A DNA stretch of 64,000 bases, from NCBI GenBank assembly GCA_052400665.1, contig JBQTGK010000016.1; one strand, written 5' to 3'. Of this stretch, positions 8,911-18,986 are shown in pieces (the first letter of the stretch is position 1; each line of letters opens with the position of its first letter). Both the position numbers and the translations under genes were made by a program. The notes below the pieces were generated by a model, which searched no databases, was not told where the DNA came from, and saw only the letters and a program-made list of their open reading frames with translations. Source of the stretch: JBQTGK01 sp052400665 (GTDB lineage: Bacteria; Bacteroidota; Bacteroidia; Bacteroidales; Marinifilaceae).

Positions 8911-10383
8911 TTATTTTATGATTTCCCATTCAAAACCATCTTTAGTATCTTTTACCGCGATGCCTAAATTGGTTAACTCATCTCTTATTTTATCAGCTGT
9001 AGCCCAGTCTTTATTCTTTTTAGCTTCGTTTCGGGTTGTAAGAAGCAAAGAAATTACCTTATCCAGCATTTCATTGTCGCCTTCTTCGTCGCCCTCATCT
9101 TTTAATCCCAAAACATCAAAAACTAAAGATCGGTATAGTGTTTTTAAGGATTCCAGATCGCTTGCTGTAATTTTCTCTTTTCCAACAAGCAAAGAATTTA
9201 TCATTTTAACGCCATCGAACAAATGAGCAATTAAAATAGGTGTATTTAAATCGTCGTTAAGAGCATCGTAACTTTTACTTTTTAAATCCTGAACCGAAAC
9301 ACTTGATGAATCTGAAGCCTGAATTTTATCTAGACTTGCAATAGCAGTCATCAATCGCTTGAATCCTTTTTCTGCAGCTTTTAAAGCATCGTTAGAAAAA
9401 TCGAGCGGACTACGATAATGAGCCTGAAGCATAAAGAAACGAACAGTCATTGGACTGTATGCCTGCTCCAATACATCATTTTCGCCAGAAAACATGGTCC
9501 CAAGGGTAATAAAATTACCTAATGATTTTCCCATTTTCTGTCCGTTAATGGTAATCATATTATTATGCATCCAATATTTTACAGCTTCTTTTCCATAAGC
9601 TCCTGTCGATTGTGCAATTTCACATTCGTGATGCGGAAATTGTAAGTCCAATCCACCACCATGAATATCGAATTCGGCACCTAAATATTTTTGGCTCATT
9701 GCCGAGCACTCCAGGTGCCATCCCGGAAAACCATCGCTCCATTTCGAAGGCCAGCGCATAATATGTTCGGGAGCTGCTTTTTTCCACAAAGCAAAATCGA
9801 AAGAATTCTTCTTTTCGCTTTGACCTGCAAGCTCGCGAGTATTCGCGATTAAGTCTTCTATCTTACGTCCCGATAATTTACCGTATTCATATTTCTTGCT
9901 GTAAGCCTCAACATCAAAATAAATTGATCCGTTACTTTCGTAAGCAAAATTATTTTCCAGTAATCGGTCTATTACCTCCATCTGTTCGATAATATGTCCC
10001 GATGCGCGAGGCTCGATACTTGGCATACGAACATTCAAATCATCCATATCCTTATGGTAACGATCGGTAAAGTACTGAACTATTTCCATAGGTTCCAGCT
10101 GCTCTAATCTTGCTTTTTTAGCAATTTTATCTTCTCCTTCATCGGCATCGTTAACCAGGTGACCAACATCGGTAATGTTTCTCACATAACGCACTTTATA
10201 CTCTAAATGAGTAAGATACCTAAACAATAAATCGAAAGTAATTGCCGGGCGAGCATGTCCTAAATGCGCATCGCCATATACTGTAGGACCACATACATAC
10301 AAACCAACATGTGGTGCATTAATGGGTTCGAACAACTCTTTTTTCCGATGTAGTGTATTATATATGAATAGCTTGTTTTCCAT
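8911..10383 (-). CDS. cysS: Cysteinyl-tRNA synthetase
   Basis: A class I aminoacyl-tRNA synthetase of 490 aa, the normal length, charging tRNA-Cys. The zinc-binding cysteine and HIGH-type signature are in YVCGPTVYGDAHLGHARPA; further zinc ligands are in WHLECSAMS and FPHHECEIAQS; the KMSKS loop is KMGKSLGNF. The C-terminal DALR-type helices end with WATADKIRDELTNLGI. The ATG at 10383 is the only sensible start. Essential core gene with its own terminator. Confidence 0.98.
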   Translation of the reverse strand: MENKLFIYNTLHRKKELFEPINAPHVGLYVCGPTVYGDAHLGHARPAITFDLLFRYLTHLEYKVRYVRNITDVGHLVNDADEGEDKIAKKARLEQLEPMEIVQYFTDRYHKDMDDLNVRMPSIEPRASGHIIEQMEVIDRLLENNFAYESNGSIYFDVEAYSKKYEYGKLSGRKIEDLIANTRELAGQSEKKNSFDFALWKKAAPEHIMRWPSKWSDGFPGWHLECSAMSQKYLGAEFDIHGGGLDLQFPHHECEIAQSTGAYGKEAVKYWMHNNMITINGQKMGKSLGNFITLGTMFSGENDVLEQAYSPMTVRFFMLQAHYRSPLDFSNDALKAAEKGFKRLMTAIASLDKIQASDSSSVSVQDLKSKSYDALNDDLNTPILIAHLFDGVKMINSLLVGKEKITASDLESLKTLYRSLVFDVLGLKDEGDEEGDNEMLDKVISLLLTTRNEAKKNKDWATADKIRDELTNLGIAVKDTKDGFEWEIIK

Positions 10384-10952
10384 ATCCGTTAAAATATTTC
10401 GAATTTGTATTGGGGATGTAAAATTATAAAAAATTATTTCACAGAATAAATAATCGCACTAATAACTTTATAATTCTGATAGATAGCCCCTTTATAGAAG
10501 CTATTTTTATACCAAAAGACAATTCTATTTTTGTAAACTATCACACTTAAAGTTGATTTTAATGATGCATTTAACATTAAATACAAACTAAATCAATATC
10601 GTTTTTTTCATATTTCACGATTTTTATTGTCTATATAGTTTCCTTCTTGTATCTTTGCACCGTTACAATATTCTATCCAATATCCTTGTTTTAGATTTCT
10701 TCATCAACAAGATTAGCCTATCCTTAATACCTGCTCTCTGGGATAGATTGAAAAAATCAAATTAAAAACAATAAAGAAAAGGCTATTTATATTGACTTAA
10801 ATTATTTTTGAAAAGCACTTCCAACGATAAATTCCGATCACATCGAAATTTCTTAAAGTTTAATTAAGACAGATATCGGTCGAATTACAAATATTATTCA
10901 TAAATTAAAATGGAAGTCTGTTTTCACAGCAATCTTAACATAGATTAAAAAA
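10384..10952. other. 569-bp intergenic region: cysS upstream side and long rnr leader
   Basis: No ORF of note. The left part (to about 10600) must hold the cysS promoter; a poor -7 (TAATTTTA) is all I see. The right part carries the rnr promoter and, after it, about 290 transcribed but untranslated bases. CTATCC near 10712 can pair with GGATAG near 10741. No known riboswitch was recognised. Confidence 0.5.
10627..10657 (+). promoter_or_regulatory. Bacteroidota-type promoter of rnr
   Basis: TTG (10627-10629), 20 bases, then TATCTTTG (10650-10657), a full match to -33/-7. The start point would be near 10664, about 290 bases before the rnr ATG. Confidence 0.75.
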
Positions 10953-13106
10953 ATGACAAAAAAACATAAAAAATCAGGTCCGAGACATTCTCGTAAGAGC
11001 CTGGAAAAATTAATTGTAGGAATTTTTAGCAATAATCCGGATAAAACTTTCAACTACAAACAAATATCCAGATTACTGGAAATAAAAGACATGGGAGTTA
11101 AGCAGTTAATCGTTGGTATATTATACGATTTAATTGATCTTGATTTTCTTCATGAATTATCAACCGGAAAATTTAAATTAAAATCGAAAATGGGGAATGT
11201 TACAGGAACTGTAGACATGACAGCCCGAGGTGCAGCTTTTATTGTGTGCGACGATTTAGATGAAGATGTATTTGTTTCTCAGGCGAACCTAAACCGAGCT
11301 TTGCATGGCGATGTGGTTAATGTATATTTATATGCACGCAAAAAAAGCAAACAACCCGAAGGAGAAGTTGTTGAAATTGTTAAACGCAAAAAAACTACAT
11401 TCGTTGGTGTTCTTGAGATATCAAAAAATTATGCCTTTTTGGTTTCTTCGGGAAGACAGATGCCTTACGATATTTTTATTCCGCTTACCAAACTAAACGG
11501 AGCTAACAATGGAGATAAAGCCATTGCTCAAATAACTGAATGGCCTAAAAAATCAAAAAATCCGGTTGGCCAGATCATTAACGTACTTGGAAAACCTGGC
11601 GATAACGACACTGAAATGCACGCTATTCTTGCAGAATTCGATTTGCCTTATGAATTCCCCGAAAAAGTAAATGCAGCGGCCGAAGAGATTTCCGATGAAA
11701 TTACCAAAGAAGAAATCGCTTTGCGTAAAGATTTTAGAGATATTACAACTTTTACCATCGACCCGCATGATGCGAAAGATTTTGATGATGCATTGTCAAT
11801 AAGAACTCTGGAAAATGGAAATTGGGAAGTTGGTGTTCACATTGCCGATGTAACTCATTACGTTCGAAAAGGAAGTATAATTGAACAGGAAGCATTCGAT
11901 AGAGCCACTTCTGTTTACCTGGTAGACAGGGTTGTTCCTATGCTACCGGAACGATTATCGAATGGTGTTTGTTCGCTACGCCCAAAAGAGGAAAAATTAA
12001 CATTCTCTGCCGTTTTTGAGATGAATAGTAAGGCCGAAGTTCTAAATACCTGGATTGGTAAAACCGTAATTAATTCGGACAGAAGATTTACCTACGAAGA
12101 AGCTCAGGAGATTATTGAAACAGGTGAAGGAGACTTTAAAGAAGAAGTTCTTTGCATGGATAAACTTGCAAAACTGCTTCGGGAAAAACGCTTTAAAAAA
12201 GGAGCAATTGATTTTGATCGATTTGAAGTTAAATTTGAAATTGATGAGAAAGGAAAACCAACTCGTGTTTTCTTTAAAGAGTCGAAAGATTCGAACAAAT
12301 TAGTTGAAGAATTTATGCTTTTAGCAAATAAAAAAGTTGCCGAATCGGTTGGTAGAGTCTCAAAAGGAAAAAAAGCAAAGACTTTTATTTACCGAACTCA
12401 CGATCAACCAAATCCTGAAAAGCTAAACTCTTTTAATCAGTTTATTCGCAAATTTGGATACGGAATTAAAACCTCGAATACCAACTCAATTTCGAGTTCT
12501 ATGAATGATTTACTACATCAGGTAAAAGGAGAAAACATACAAAATTTAGTGGAAACTTTAGCAATCCGCTCTATGGCCAAGGCTGAATATTCGACAGTAA
12601 ATATTGGTCACTACGGACTACATTTCGACCACTACTCACATTTTACTTCTCCTATTCGTCGTTATCCCGATATGATGGTTCATCGCCTGCTGGAAAAATA
12701 TCTTAGTGGCAGTAAATCGGTAAATGCTGATAAATATGAAGAATTCTGTCAACACTGTAGCGAAATGGAACAAAAAGCCGCTAACGCCGAACGTGCATCA
12801 ATAAAATACAAGCAGGTAGAGTTCATGCAGGAACATTTGGGTCAGGAATTCGAAGGAACAATATCGGGTGTTACCGAATGGGGTTTTTATGTAGAATTAG
12901 ACGAAAACAAGTGCGAAGGAATGGTTTCAATTCGTGAATTAGAAGATGATTTTTACGAGTTTGATGAAGATAATTATTGCATTGTAGGTCGTCATCATCG
13001 AAAGATTTATCAATTGGGCGACAAAATATCAATACGAGTTGCAAAAGCCAATTTAGTAGCGAAACAACTTGATTTTGTTTTACCTGATGTAAAAAAAGAA
13101 TTCTAA
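10953..13106 (+). CDS. rnr: Ribonuclease R
   Basis: A 717-aa 3'-5' exoribonuclease of the RNase II/R family, active on structured RNA. It has an N-terminal winged-helix part (Lys-rich start, residues 1-80), cold-shock OB domains (about 85-225), the RNB catalytic domain (about 255-580) with the metal-binding Asp cluster DPHDAKDFDDALSI and the HFTSPIRRYPDM signature, and an S1 domain (about 625-712, EGTISGVTEWGFYVELDEN). Length and motif order are normal. It is monocistronic behind a strong promoter with an unusually long leader. Confidence 0.97.
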   Translation: MTKKHKKSGPRHSRKSLEKLIVGIFSNNPDKTFNYKQISRLLEIKDMGVKQLIVGILYDLIDLDFLHELSTGKFKLKSKMGNVTGTVDMTARGAAFIVCDDLDEDVFVSQANLNRALHGDVVNVYLYARKKSKQPEGEVVEIVKRKKTTFVGVLEISKNYAFLVSSGRQMPYDIFIPLTKLNGANNGDKAIAQITEWPKKSKNPVGQIINVLGKPGDNDTEMHAILAEFDLPYEFPEKVNAAAEEISDEITKEEIALRKDFRDITTFTIDPHDAKDFDDALSIRTLENGNWEVGVHIADVTHYVRKGSIIEQEAFDRATSVYLVDRVVPMLPERLSNGVCSLRPKEEKLTFSAVFEMNSKAEVLNTWIGKTVINSDRRFTYEEAQEIIETGEGDFKEEVLCMDKLAKLLREKRFKKGAIDFDRFEVKFEIDEKGKPTRVFFKESKDSNKLVEEFMLLANKKVAESVGRVSKGKKAKTFIYRTHDQPNPEKLNSFNQFIRKFGYGIKTSNTNSISSSMNDLLHQVKGENIQNLVETLAIRSMAKAEYSTVNIGHYGLHFDHYSHFTSPIRRYPDMMVHRLLEKYLSGSKSVNADKYEEFCQHCSEMEQKAANAERASIKYKQVEFMQEHLGQEFEGTISGVTEWGFYVELDENKCEGMVSIRELEDDFYEFDEDNYCIVGRHHRKIYQLGDKISIRVAKANLVAKQLDFVLPDVKKEF

Positions 13107-13226
13107 AATATAAGTTCCGGATTCTTTAATGATTTACGAAACTAATTTCGATTACTTAATAATTCATAAAAGAATCCGCTTCGCTTCTTTCATCCACTCT
13201 TTTTATGTAATTTTGATTGAAGGGCT

Positions 13227-13247
13227 TGTAATATGGGCTATTACAAA
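13227..13247. promoter_or_regulatory. Inverted repeat upstream of the NtrC-type regulator, candidate operator
   Basis: TTGTAATA (13227-13234), a 5-base spacer and TATTACAA (13240-13247) form a perfect 8-bp dyad ending 33 bases before the regulator ATG. A possible -7 box TAATTTTG lies at 13209-13216, which would put the dyad just after the start point. Confidence 0.45.
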
Positions 13248-13279
13248 AACAGATATCAAAAACAACAATATCATTCCAA

Positions 13280-14632
13280 ATGAAGAGAATTCTAATTATC
13301 GATGATGATGCTACCATCTGCCTAATGCTGCAGGGATTACTTAAACGTAAAAAATTTGATGCCGACACCGTTTTTTCAGCTGGAGAAGCGATCAAAAAAT
13401 TGGAAAATGAAACCTTCGATTTGGTATTAAGCGACTTTCGTTTGCCCGATTTTGATGGCCTTGAATTACTGCAAAAAATTAAGGCTATTCATCCTCGCGT
13501 ACCAGTAATTATAATGACATCTTATGCTGATATTAGAACCGCTGTTAGTGCCATTAAAATGGGTGCTTTTGAGTATGTCACAAAACCTTTAAATCCCGAT
13601 GAAATATTATTATTAATTCACTCGGCATTAGAAAAAGCAGAAGAAAAACACGAAGCACCTAAAAAAATCGAGAAAAAGAAAAAACCTGTTATCGATTTTG
13701 TTCGTGGCGAAAGTCCTAGCTCTCTTCAAATTGATCAATACATAAAATTGGTGGCCCCAACCGATATGTCGGTAATTATTGAAGGAGAAAGTGGAACTGG
13801 AAAAGAAATTGCTGCAAGAAGAATTCATTCTGAGAGCAAAAGGAACAACAAAATATTTGTAGCTGTAGACTGCGGTGCTTTGTCTGCCGACTTGGCTGGA
13901 AGTGAATTGTTTGGCCACATAAAAGGTTCATTTACCGGAGCAATAACCGATAAAGAAGGACAGTTTGAAGCTGCCAAAGGAGGCACTCTTTTTTTAGATG
14001 AAATTGGTAATCTTTCTTACGAAATTCAAGTAAAACTTTTACGGGCTTTACAGGAAAGAAAAGTACGCAGAATAGGCAGCAATAAAGATGTTGATGTTGA
14101 TGTAAGAATCGTTGTTGCCACCAACGAAGATTTGGCTTTATCGGTAAACAATGGTGCATTTAGAGAAGATTTATATCATCGCTTAAATGAATTTAAAATA
14201 ACAGTTCCTGCACTTCGAAACCGTAAAGAAGACATTGAATTGTTTGCAAATTATTTTCTCGATTTATCGAATAATGAATTGAATAAGAATGTTTCTCAAT
14301 TTTCTGATGATGTACTTAACAAATTTAAATCGTACTCCTGGCCAGGTAATTTAAGAGAGCTTCGTAATATTGTTCGTCGTTCGGTTCTTTTAACTCAAGG
14401 AGACATTGTTGAGCTAGTTAGTTTACCAATGGAGATAATGAATGATAAAATTCAAAGTGATACCACTATAGAAGGATCGAATCTTAAATTGATTCAGGCA
14501 GCCAACGAAAAAGAATTAATTATTAGCACGCTACGAAAAGTTAATTTTAATAAATCGAAAGCGGCCAGACTCTTAAATATCGATAGAAAAACACTCTACA
14601 ACAAGATAAAACAGTACGGTATCGAAGTTTAA
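13280..14632 (+). CDS. Sigma-54-dependent response regulator, NtrC family
   Basis: A 450-aa transcription activator. The receiver domain (1-120) has the acidic pocket DDD (8-10), phospho-acceptor Asp52 in LSDFRLPDFDG and Lys103 in TKPLNP. A Lys/Glu-rich linker follows, then the AAA+ domain (about 140-370) with Walker A GESGTGKE, the sigma-54 contact loop as GSFTGA (Ser for the usual Ala), Walker B GGTLFLDEIG and an arginine finger region. A Fis-type HTH ends the protein (FNKSKAARLLNIDRKTLYNK). The convergent hybrid kinase ends 31 bases away and is its likely, unproven, partner. Confidence 0.95.
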   Translation: MKRILIIDDDATICLMLQGLLKRKKFDADTVFSAGEAIKKLENETFDLVLSDFRLPDFDGLELLQKIKAIHPRVPVIIMTSYADIRTAVSAIKMGAFEYVTKPLNPDEILLLIHSALEKAEEKHEAPKKIEKKKKPVIDFVRGESPSSLQIDQYIKLVAPTDMSVIIEGESGTGKEIAARRIHSESKRNNKIFVAVDCGALSADLAGSELFGHIKGSFTGAITDKEGQFEAAKGGTLFLDEIGNLSYEIQVKLLRALQERKVRRIGSNKDVDVDVRIVVATNEDLALSVNNGAFREDLYHRLNEFKITVPALRNRKEDIELFANYFLDLSNNELNKNVSQFSDDVLNKFKSYSWPGNLRELRNIVRRSVLLTQGDIVELVSLPMEIMNDKIQSDTTIEGSNLKLIQAANEKELIISTLRKVNFNKSKAARLLNIDRKTLYNKIKQYGIEV

Positions 14633-14662
14633 ATGATAAAGGCAAGTATGTGACAAGTAATT

Positions 14663-17212
14663 TTACAATTCAGACATTTCGCTTTTAATAGATGAAATTA
14701 CAATTTTAGAATTTTGTTCCAATTCTTCTACCAATTCCAATATATAATCCGGATCGTCTACTGTTCCGGTTTTTTTATGCAGTAACTCTTCCAGTTCTTT
14801 TAATAGTGGAATAAGGTTAACAACTTTTAGCTGAGTAAATGAGCCTAGCATTTTATGAGCAATCGAACCCACTTCTAAATAATCAGATTTATCGAAAGCA
14901 AGTCTAAGTTTATACAAACTCTCTTCTGCCGAAAATATAAATTGATTAAGTATTTGTTTAAATAAGTCGGAATCGTCGGATGTAAATTGTTCTATTTGTG
15001 ATAAATCATACAAATCCTCATCCTCCTCAATATCCTCATCTAAAATCTTATTTTCAGTATTTTTTGGCTTTTTCAATAAAAGCTCGGCAAGCATAGAGTT
15101 TAATATTTTCTCATTAAAAGGTTTCACCAAACACTCGGTCATACCCGAGGCAATATATTCTTTTAGGTCCGATTCTCTAACATTAGCCGTTAAAGCAATA
15201 ATTGGGATGTTTGCCTGTTCAGAATTTTCCAGGGTTCTAATTTTTCTGCAAAGCTCTAATCCTCCCATTTTAGGCATGTGAATATCGGTTAAAACCATAT
15301 CGTATTTTTGCTCCTGAATTAAAGACCATGCCTGTTCTCCATCTTCTACAAAATCTGCTTTTAGCTCCCAGTCAGAAAAAATTGTTTTCAAAAGCAATAA
15401 ACTATAATCATCATCATCAACAATTAGAAATTGTTTTTCGCTTACTACTGACAACAACTCACTATTCGCCTTAAAACTCTCTTCAACTACTATTTCAGAA
15501 GCCTGACTTAAAGGAATTCGAAGCGTAAAACATGAGCCTTTCCCCAACTCACTATGAACAAATAAATCTCCCCCTAATAATTTCGATAACCTTCGGCTTA
15601 TGGCTAAACCTAATCCTGTGCCACCATATTTTCTTGCCGAAAAAGTATCAGCCTGACTAAAATCCTCAAATATAGTATTCAACTGATCATCAGCAATTCC
15701 AATTCCGGTATCCTCCACATTAACTTCAAACAAATATAAATCTCCTTCAGGAACAAGGGAGGCCACAATTTTCACGGAACCTTTTTCTGTAAACTTTATG
15801 GCATTAGATCCCATATTTAATAAAATTTGCTTAATACGAAACGGATCACTTTTTAGGATACTATTCTCATCTCCCGAAAAATAAATTGTAAACTCCAAAT
15901 TTCGATTATCAGCATTTACTTTTAACAAATCGTAAACTTCAGTCACTAAACTTTTCGGATTAAAATTTATGCTTTCGATATTTAATTTACCAGCTTCAAT
16001 TTTCGATAAATCGAGAATTTCGTTTACCAAGCCGAGTAAATGTTTCGATGAACTCTTTAAAATATCAACAAAGTTACGCTGATTTTCATGCAAAAATGTT
16101 TTACTTAACTGATTGGTAAAACCAATAATAGCATTTAATGGTGTTCTGATTTCGTGACTCATGGTAGCCAAAAATTCCTCTTTTACCTTGGCTAATTTTT
16201 CAGCTTTTCTTTTGGCAATAATAAGTTCCGATTTGTAATAATTACTTTTTGTAAGATCGGTTAAAATAAAAATGATAAAAAGAATTCCCAGCACAAAGCC
16301 AACAATAATGATTACAGATATCACAAATATTGAGTTATTAGCTATTTGTTTGGCTTTATCCGATTCTTTAGTTAATTGTACCAAACGTTCATCTTCTAAC
16401 TGCTGCAATAACACTTTAATTTTATCCCACATAATGGAATTTTCCTCAACCAAGCGTAATTCTTCTTTCGAAACAATTTCTCTGTTAAGCTGTTCTTTTG
16501 CCTGCGCAAGCAATAACATATTCTCCAAACTTCGCAGTAAACTATCCGACTGCGGAAGATAACTTGTATCAACCTGTATTTCGGTTCTTTTAATTACCGT
16601 TTCAATTGAATCGGCCTTTTCGGTATCTTTTTTATTACTGAACAATTTGGCCCAGAGTCCCTTTTTTTTCTCTTTTGTTTCGCTTGGAGTAACAAGAGTA
16701 TCTAAAAAAGTAGTTGTGGTAGTTGTGGTTTTAATTTTAGTTTTTGCCGAATCGGAAGCATTACTTAATTGCTGCATTGCAATTTGAGAAAGATTCTCTT
16801 TTTCTTTTGCTCTTTTTAAGCGAACAAATCGCTCCAGTTTATCGGCTCGCTCTTCCAGCAAAACATACATCGAGTCGATTAAAAAAAACGACTTACTACT
16901 ATCGGCACTATAAGTTCTTAGGGAATCTAAATTAGCTTGAATTTCTATAATATTTTCGGCATAATGAGCCAGATAACGTTCTTTTTTGGTTAGCGAATAA
17001 ATTCTAATTTTATTCTCAGCCTCCGAAAGATTGGTAAGAACTCTATTCATTCTGGCAATTTCAGAATCGGGTTTCGATAAAAAAACAACAGAGTCGAGAA
17101 GCTTATTGTAAGCCTGATAGGCTATCAACATAGAAGCAATTATAGCCAGGAATACAAAAATATATCCCAAAATTACTTTGACCTTAATGCTACTTCTATT
17201 TTCTGATTTCAT
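14663..17212 (-). CDS. Hybrid sensor histidine kinase with receiver and HPt domains
   Basis: An 849-aa membrane kinase. Transmembrane segment 1 (about 12-33); a long helical extracytoplasmic sensor (34-292) with a run of seven Thr at 162-168 and a Lys-rich stretch; transmembrane segment 2 (about 294-318); HisKA with His353 in ATMSHEIRTPLNAIIGF; HATPase (N box NMGSNAIKFTEKG, G boxes DTGIGI and GGTGLGLAIS); a receiver (FLIVDDDDYS, phospho-Asp in VLTDIHMPKMGG, KPF); and a C-terminal HPt domain with AHKMLGSFTQLK. This is a complete internal phosphorelay. A cytoplasm-like basic patch in the predicted periplasmic loop is odd. Signal unknown. Confidence 0.94.
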   Translation of the reverse strand: MKSENRSSIKVKVILGYIFVFLAIIASMLIAYQAYNKLLDSVVFLSKPDSEIARMNRVLTNLSEAENKIRIYSLTKKERYLAHYAENIIEIQANLDSLRTYSADSSKSFFLIDSMYVLLEERADKLERFVRLKRAKEKENLSQIAMQQLSNASDSAKTKIKTTTTTTTFLDTLVTPSETKEKKKGLWAKLFSNKKDTEKADSIETVIKRTEIQVDTSYLPQSDSLLRSLENMLLLAQAKEQLNREIVSKEELRLVEENSIMWDKIKVLLQQLEDERLVQLTKESDKAKQIANNSIFVISVIIIVGFVLGILFIIFILTDLTKSNYYKSELIIAKRKAEKLAKVKEEFLATMSHEIRTPLNAIIGFTNQLSKTFLHENQRNFVDILKSSSKHLLGLVNEILDLSKIEAGKLNIESINFNPKSLVTEVYDLLKVNADNRNLEFTIYFSGDENSILKSDPFRIKQILLNMGSNAIKFTEKGSVKIVASLVPEGDLYLFEVNVEDTGIGIADDQLNTIFEDFSQADTFSARKYGGTGLGLAISRRLSKLLGGDLFVHSELGKGSCFTLRIPLSQASEIVVEESFKANSELLSVVSEKQFLIVDDDDYSLLLLKTIFSDWELKADFVEDGEQAWSLIQEQKYDMVLTDIHMPKMGGLELCRKIRTLENSEQANIPIIALTANVRESDLKEYIASGMTECLVKPFNEKILNSMLAELLLKKPKNTENKILDEDIEEDEDLYDLSQIEQFTSDDSDLFKQILNQFIFSAEESLYKLRLAFDKSDYLEVGSIAHKMLGSFTQLKVVNLIPLLKELEELLHKKTGTVDDPDYILELVEELEQNSKIVISSIKSEMSEL

Positions 17213-17543
17213 CGGTTTGTCAATTCTTTTAAAGATATACTCGCTTACCTGTAAAGTTATAAAGATTTTTCCGAAGTCTGCTTTTACCTATAAATACAAG
17301 CCATTACAAAATTTATTCTTTGTGGAATAATTACCCGAAAAGTGTAGATAAATTCCCCAAATTTTATACTACAAAATGAAATAAATCTATTTTATTATAT
17401 TTTTAAAAAAATATTTTAACAATTGGTTTACTGACAATTAAGCACTATTATCTCAATTAACTCTAAATGATAAAAAATTACGGCACGATATTCACTTGTT
17501 TAAGGTAACAGAATACTGAAACCTAATCTCTAAAATAATTTAT
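17213..17543. other. 331-bp divergent intergenic region
   Basis: AT-rich spacer between the hybrid kinase start and the coiled-coil lipoprotein start. It must contain both promoters, but I see no clean TTG-N19/20-TAnnTTTG pair, no hairpin and no ORF of note. Confidence 0.4.
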
Positions 17544-18407
17544 ATGAAACGTATTTATCTAGCATTATTGATTATTCCTTTTTTTATTAGCTGTAATCAA
17601 AAAGAATTAAAACAGTTAAAAGAGCAAAATCAACAATTAACTTCAATGGCCAAACAAAAAGATTCAACGATGAATGATTTTATCGAATCTTTAAACACAA
17701 TTGAAGAGAATCTTGAGATTATTAAAAAGAAGGAAAAAATAATTGCAGTTAATTCTGAGAATCCAAATAAATCACAAAAACAAAAAATTGCAAGTGACAT
17801 AACTTCAATAAATAACTTATTGGAGCAAAACAGAGAAAAAATTGCCGATTTAGATAACAAGTTAAATAATAGCTGGTATCAAAACTCGAAATTACGAAAA
17901 CTCACAGATCGTTTAAAGACTGAAATAAGTAACAAGGAAACTGAAATTATAGCTTTAAATACAAAAGTTTCCAAATTAAATATCGAAGTTGAAAATCTTA
18001 ATGGTCAGGTAACCGAGTTAAATGGAACCGTTTTAGCATTAAATACTGAGAACGAAGAAAAAACTAAAGAGATAAAAGCAAAAATAGAAGAATTAAACAC
18101 AGGCTTTTATGTGTGCGGTAGCAACAAAGAATTACAAGAAAAGAAAGTAATTACAAAAGATGGTGGCTTTATTGGCATTGGTAAAACCGCCGTTCTTAGT
18201 AAAGATTTTAATACAAGTGAATTTAAGAAAATTGATATCACCAAAACTACCACGATCCCGGTAAGCGGGAAGAAGATTAGTTTAGTAACCAGTCATCCAA
18301 GTAACTCTTATAAGGTTGAGGGAGTTGAAAAAGTTGAAGGTATTACTATCCTGGATCCGGTTGAATTTTGGAAATCTTCGAAATACCTGGTAGTAGCGGT
18401 ACGATAA
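17544..18407 (+). CDS. Coiled-coil lipoprotein
   Basis: A 287-aa lipoprotein (lipobox PFFISCNQKE, Cys17) consisting mostly of coiled coil (about 20-195) with heptads rich in Leu, Asn, Lys and Glu, including NTKVSKLNIEVENLNGQ repeats. A compact C-terminal domain follows (about 196-287: FYVCGSNKELQEKKVITKDG, then KKISLVTSHPSNSYKV). Similar Bacteroidota proteins are annotated as Cbp1-family collagen-binding adhesins; I would treat that as a family label, not a shown function. It is followed by its own terminator. Confidence 0.8.
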   Translation: MKRIYLALLIIPFFISCNQKELKQLKEQNQQLTSMAKQKDSTMNDFIESLNTIEENLEIIKKKEKIIAVNSENPNKSQKQKIASDITSINNLLEQNREKIADLDNKLNNSWYQNSKLRKLTDRLKTEISNKETEIIALNTKVSKLNIEVENLNGQVTELNGTVLALNTENEEKTKEIKAKIEELNTGFYVCGSNKELQEKKVITKDGGFIGIGKTAVLSKDFNTSEFKKIDITKTTTIPVSGKKISLVTSHPSNSYKVEGVEKVEGITILDPVEFWKSSKYLVVAVR

Positions 18408-18437
18408 TCAATTCATGGTTGAGTTTTAAGGTTGTCA

Positions 18438-18469
18438 AAGAAAGGCTGTCCAGGAGGGCAGCCTTTCTT
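18438..18469 (+). terminator. Terminator after the coiled-coil lipoprotein
   Basis: AAGAAAGGCTG pairs with CAGCCTTTCTT (18459-18469), an 11-bp stem 30 bases after the stop, followed by a short T-rich tract (CTTTG). Confidence 0.7.
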
Positions 18470-18559
18470 CTTTGTAAAAACTTAAAATCCATTTTGTTTG
18501 TTCGGGAGTTTTTGTTTATTTTTATTTAGATTTTTTCTAAATAAAAATAAACAAATAAC

Positions 18560-18946
18560 ATGAAAGAAGCATATCAAATTAATAAAGTTTATTCTTTAGT
18601 TTTAATTCTGGTAGGAGCATTTGGTTTTCTTGCCAGATATTACCAAGTAAGAGATTGGCAATTCACCGCTCTTATTCCTTTATTTTTTGGAGTAATATTA
18701 TATCTCTGCACACCCGGCATTAGAAACGAAAATTCGGCCATTGGTCATGTAGCAGCTTTACTTACTACGCTACTTATTATTACTTCATTAGTAATGCTTA
18801 CAAAAGGAATTCTTGGCGATATAAGCTGGGGTAGAAAACAATGGATTTTTCTAATCGTTATATTGGGAGGTATCTGGAGTTTACGAAGTCAGATTAACTA
18901 CTTTAGAGCTCAGCGAAAAAGAAAAGCCGCCAAAGCTAAGTCATAA
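18560..18946 (+). CDS. Small integral membrane protein, unknown family
   Basis: A 128-aa protein with four probable membrane segments (about 9-27, 33-51, 62-82, 92-108) and a very basic C-terminal tail (RAQRKRKAAKAKS) that should face the cytoplasm. No catalytic motif is visible. It is monocistronic, between two terminators, facing lspA. I do not recognise the family. Confidence 0.75.
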   Translation: MKEAYQINKVYSLVLILVGAFGFLARYYQVRDWQFTALIPLFFGVILYLCTPGIRNENSAIGHVAALLTTLLIITSLVMLTKGILGDISWGRKQWIFLIVILGGIWSLRSQINYFRAQRKRKAAKAKS

Positions 18947-18977
18947 AAAAAAGCCCTTTAGGGCTTTTTCTTTTTTA
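18946..18977. terminator. Bidirectional terminator between the membrane protein gene and lspA
   Basis: AAAAAGCCC (18948-18956), loop TTTA, GGGCTTTTT (18961-18969), with T tracts on both strands. It serves the plus-strand membrane protein gene and the convergent lspA. Confidence 0.85.
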
Positions 18978-18986
18978 TATCATATT

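Noticed and set aside
10384..10952. Known riboswitch in the rnr leader
   Set aside because: None of the conserved blocks of riboswitches I know could be found; left as an unassigned leader.
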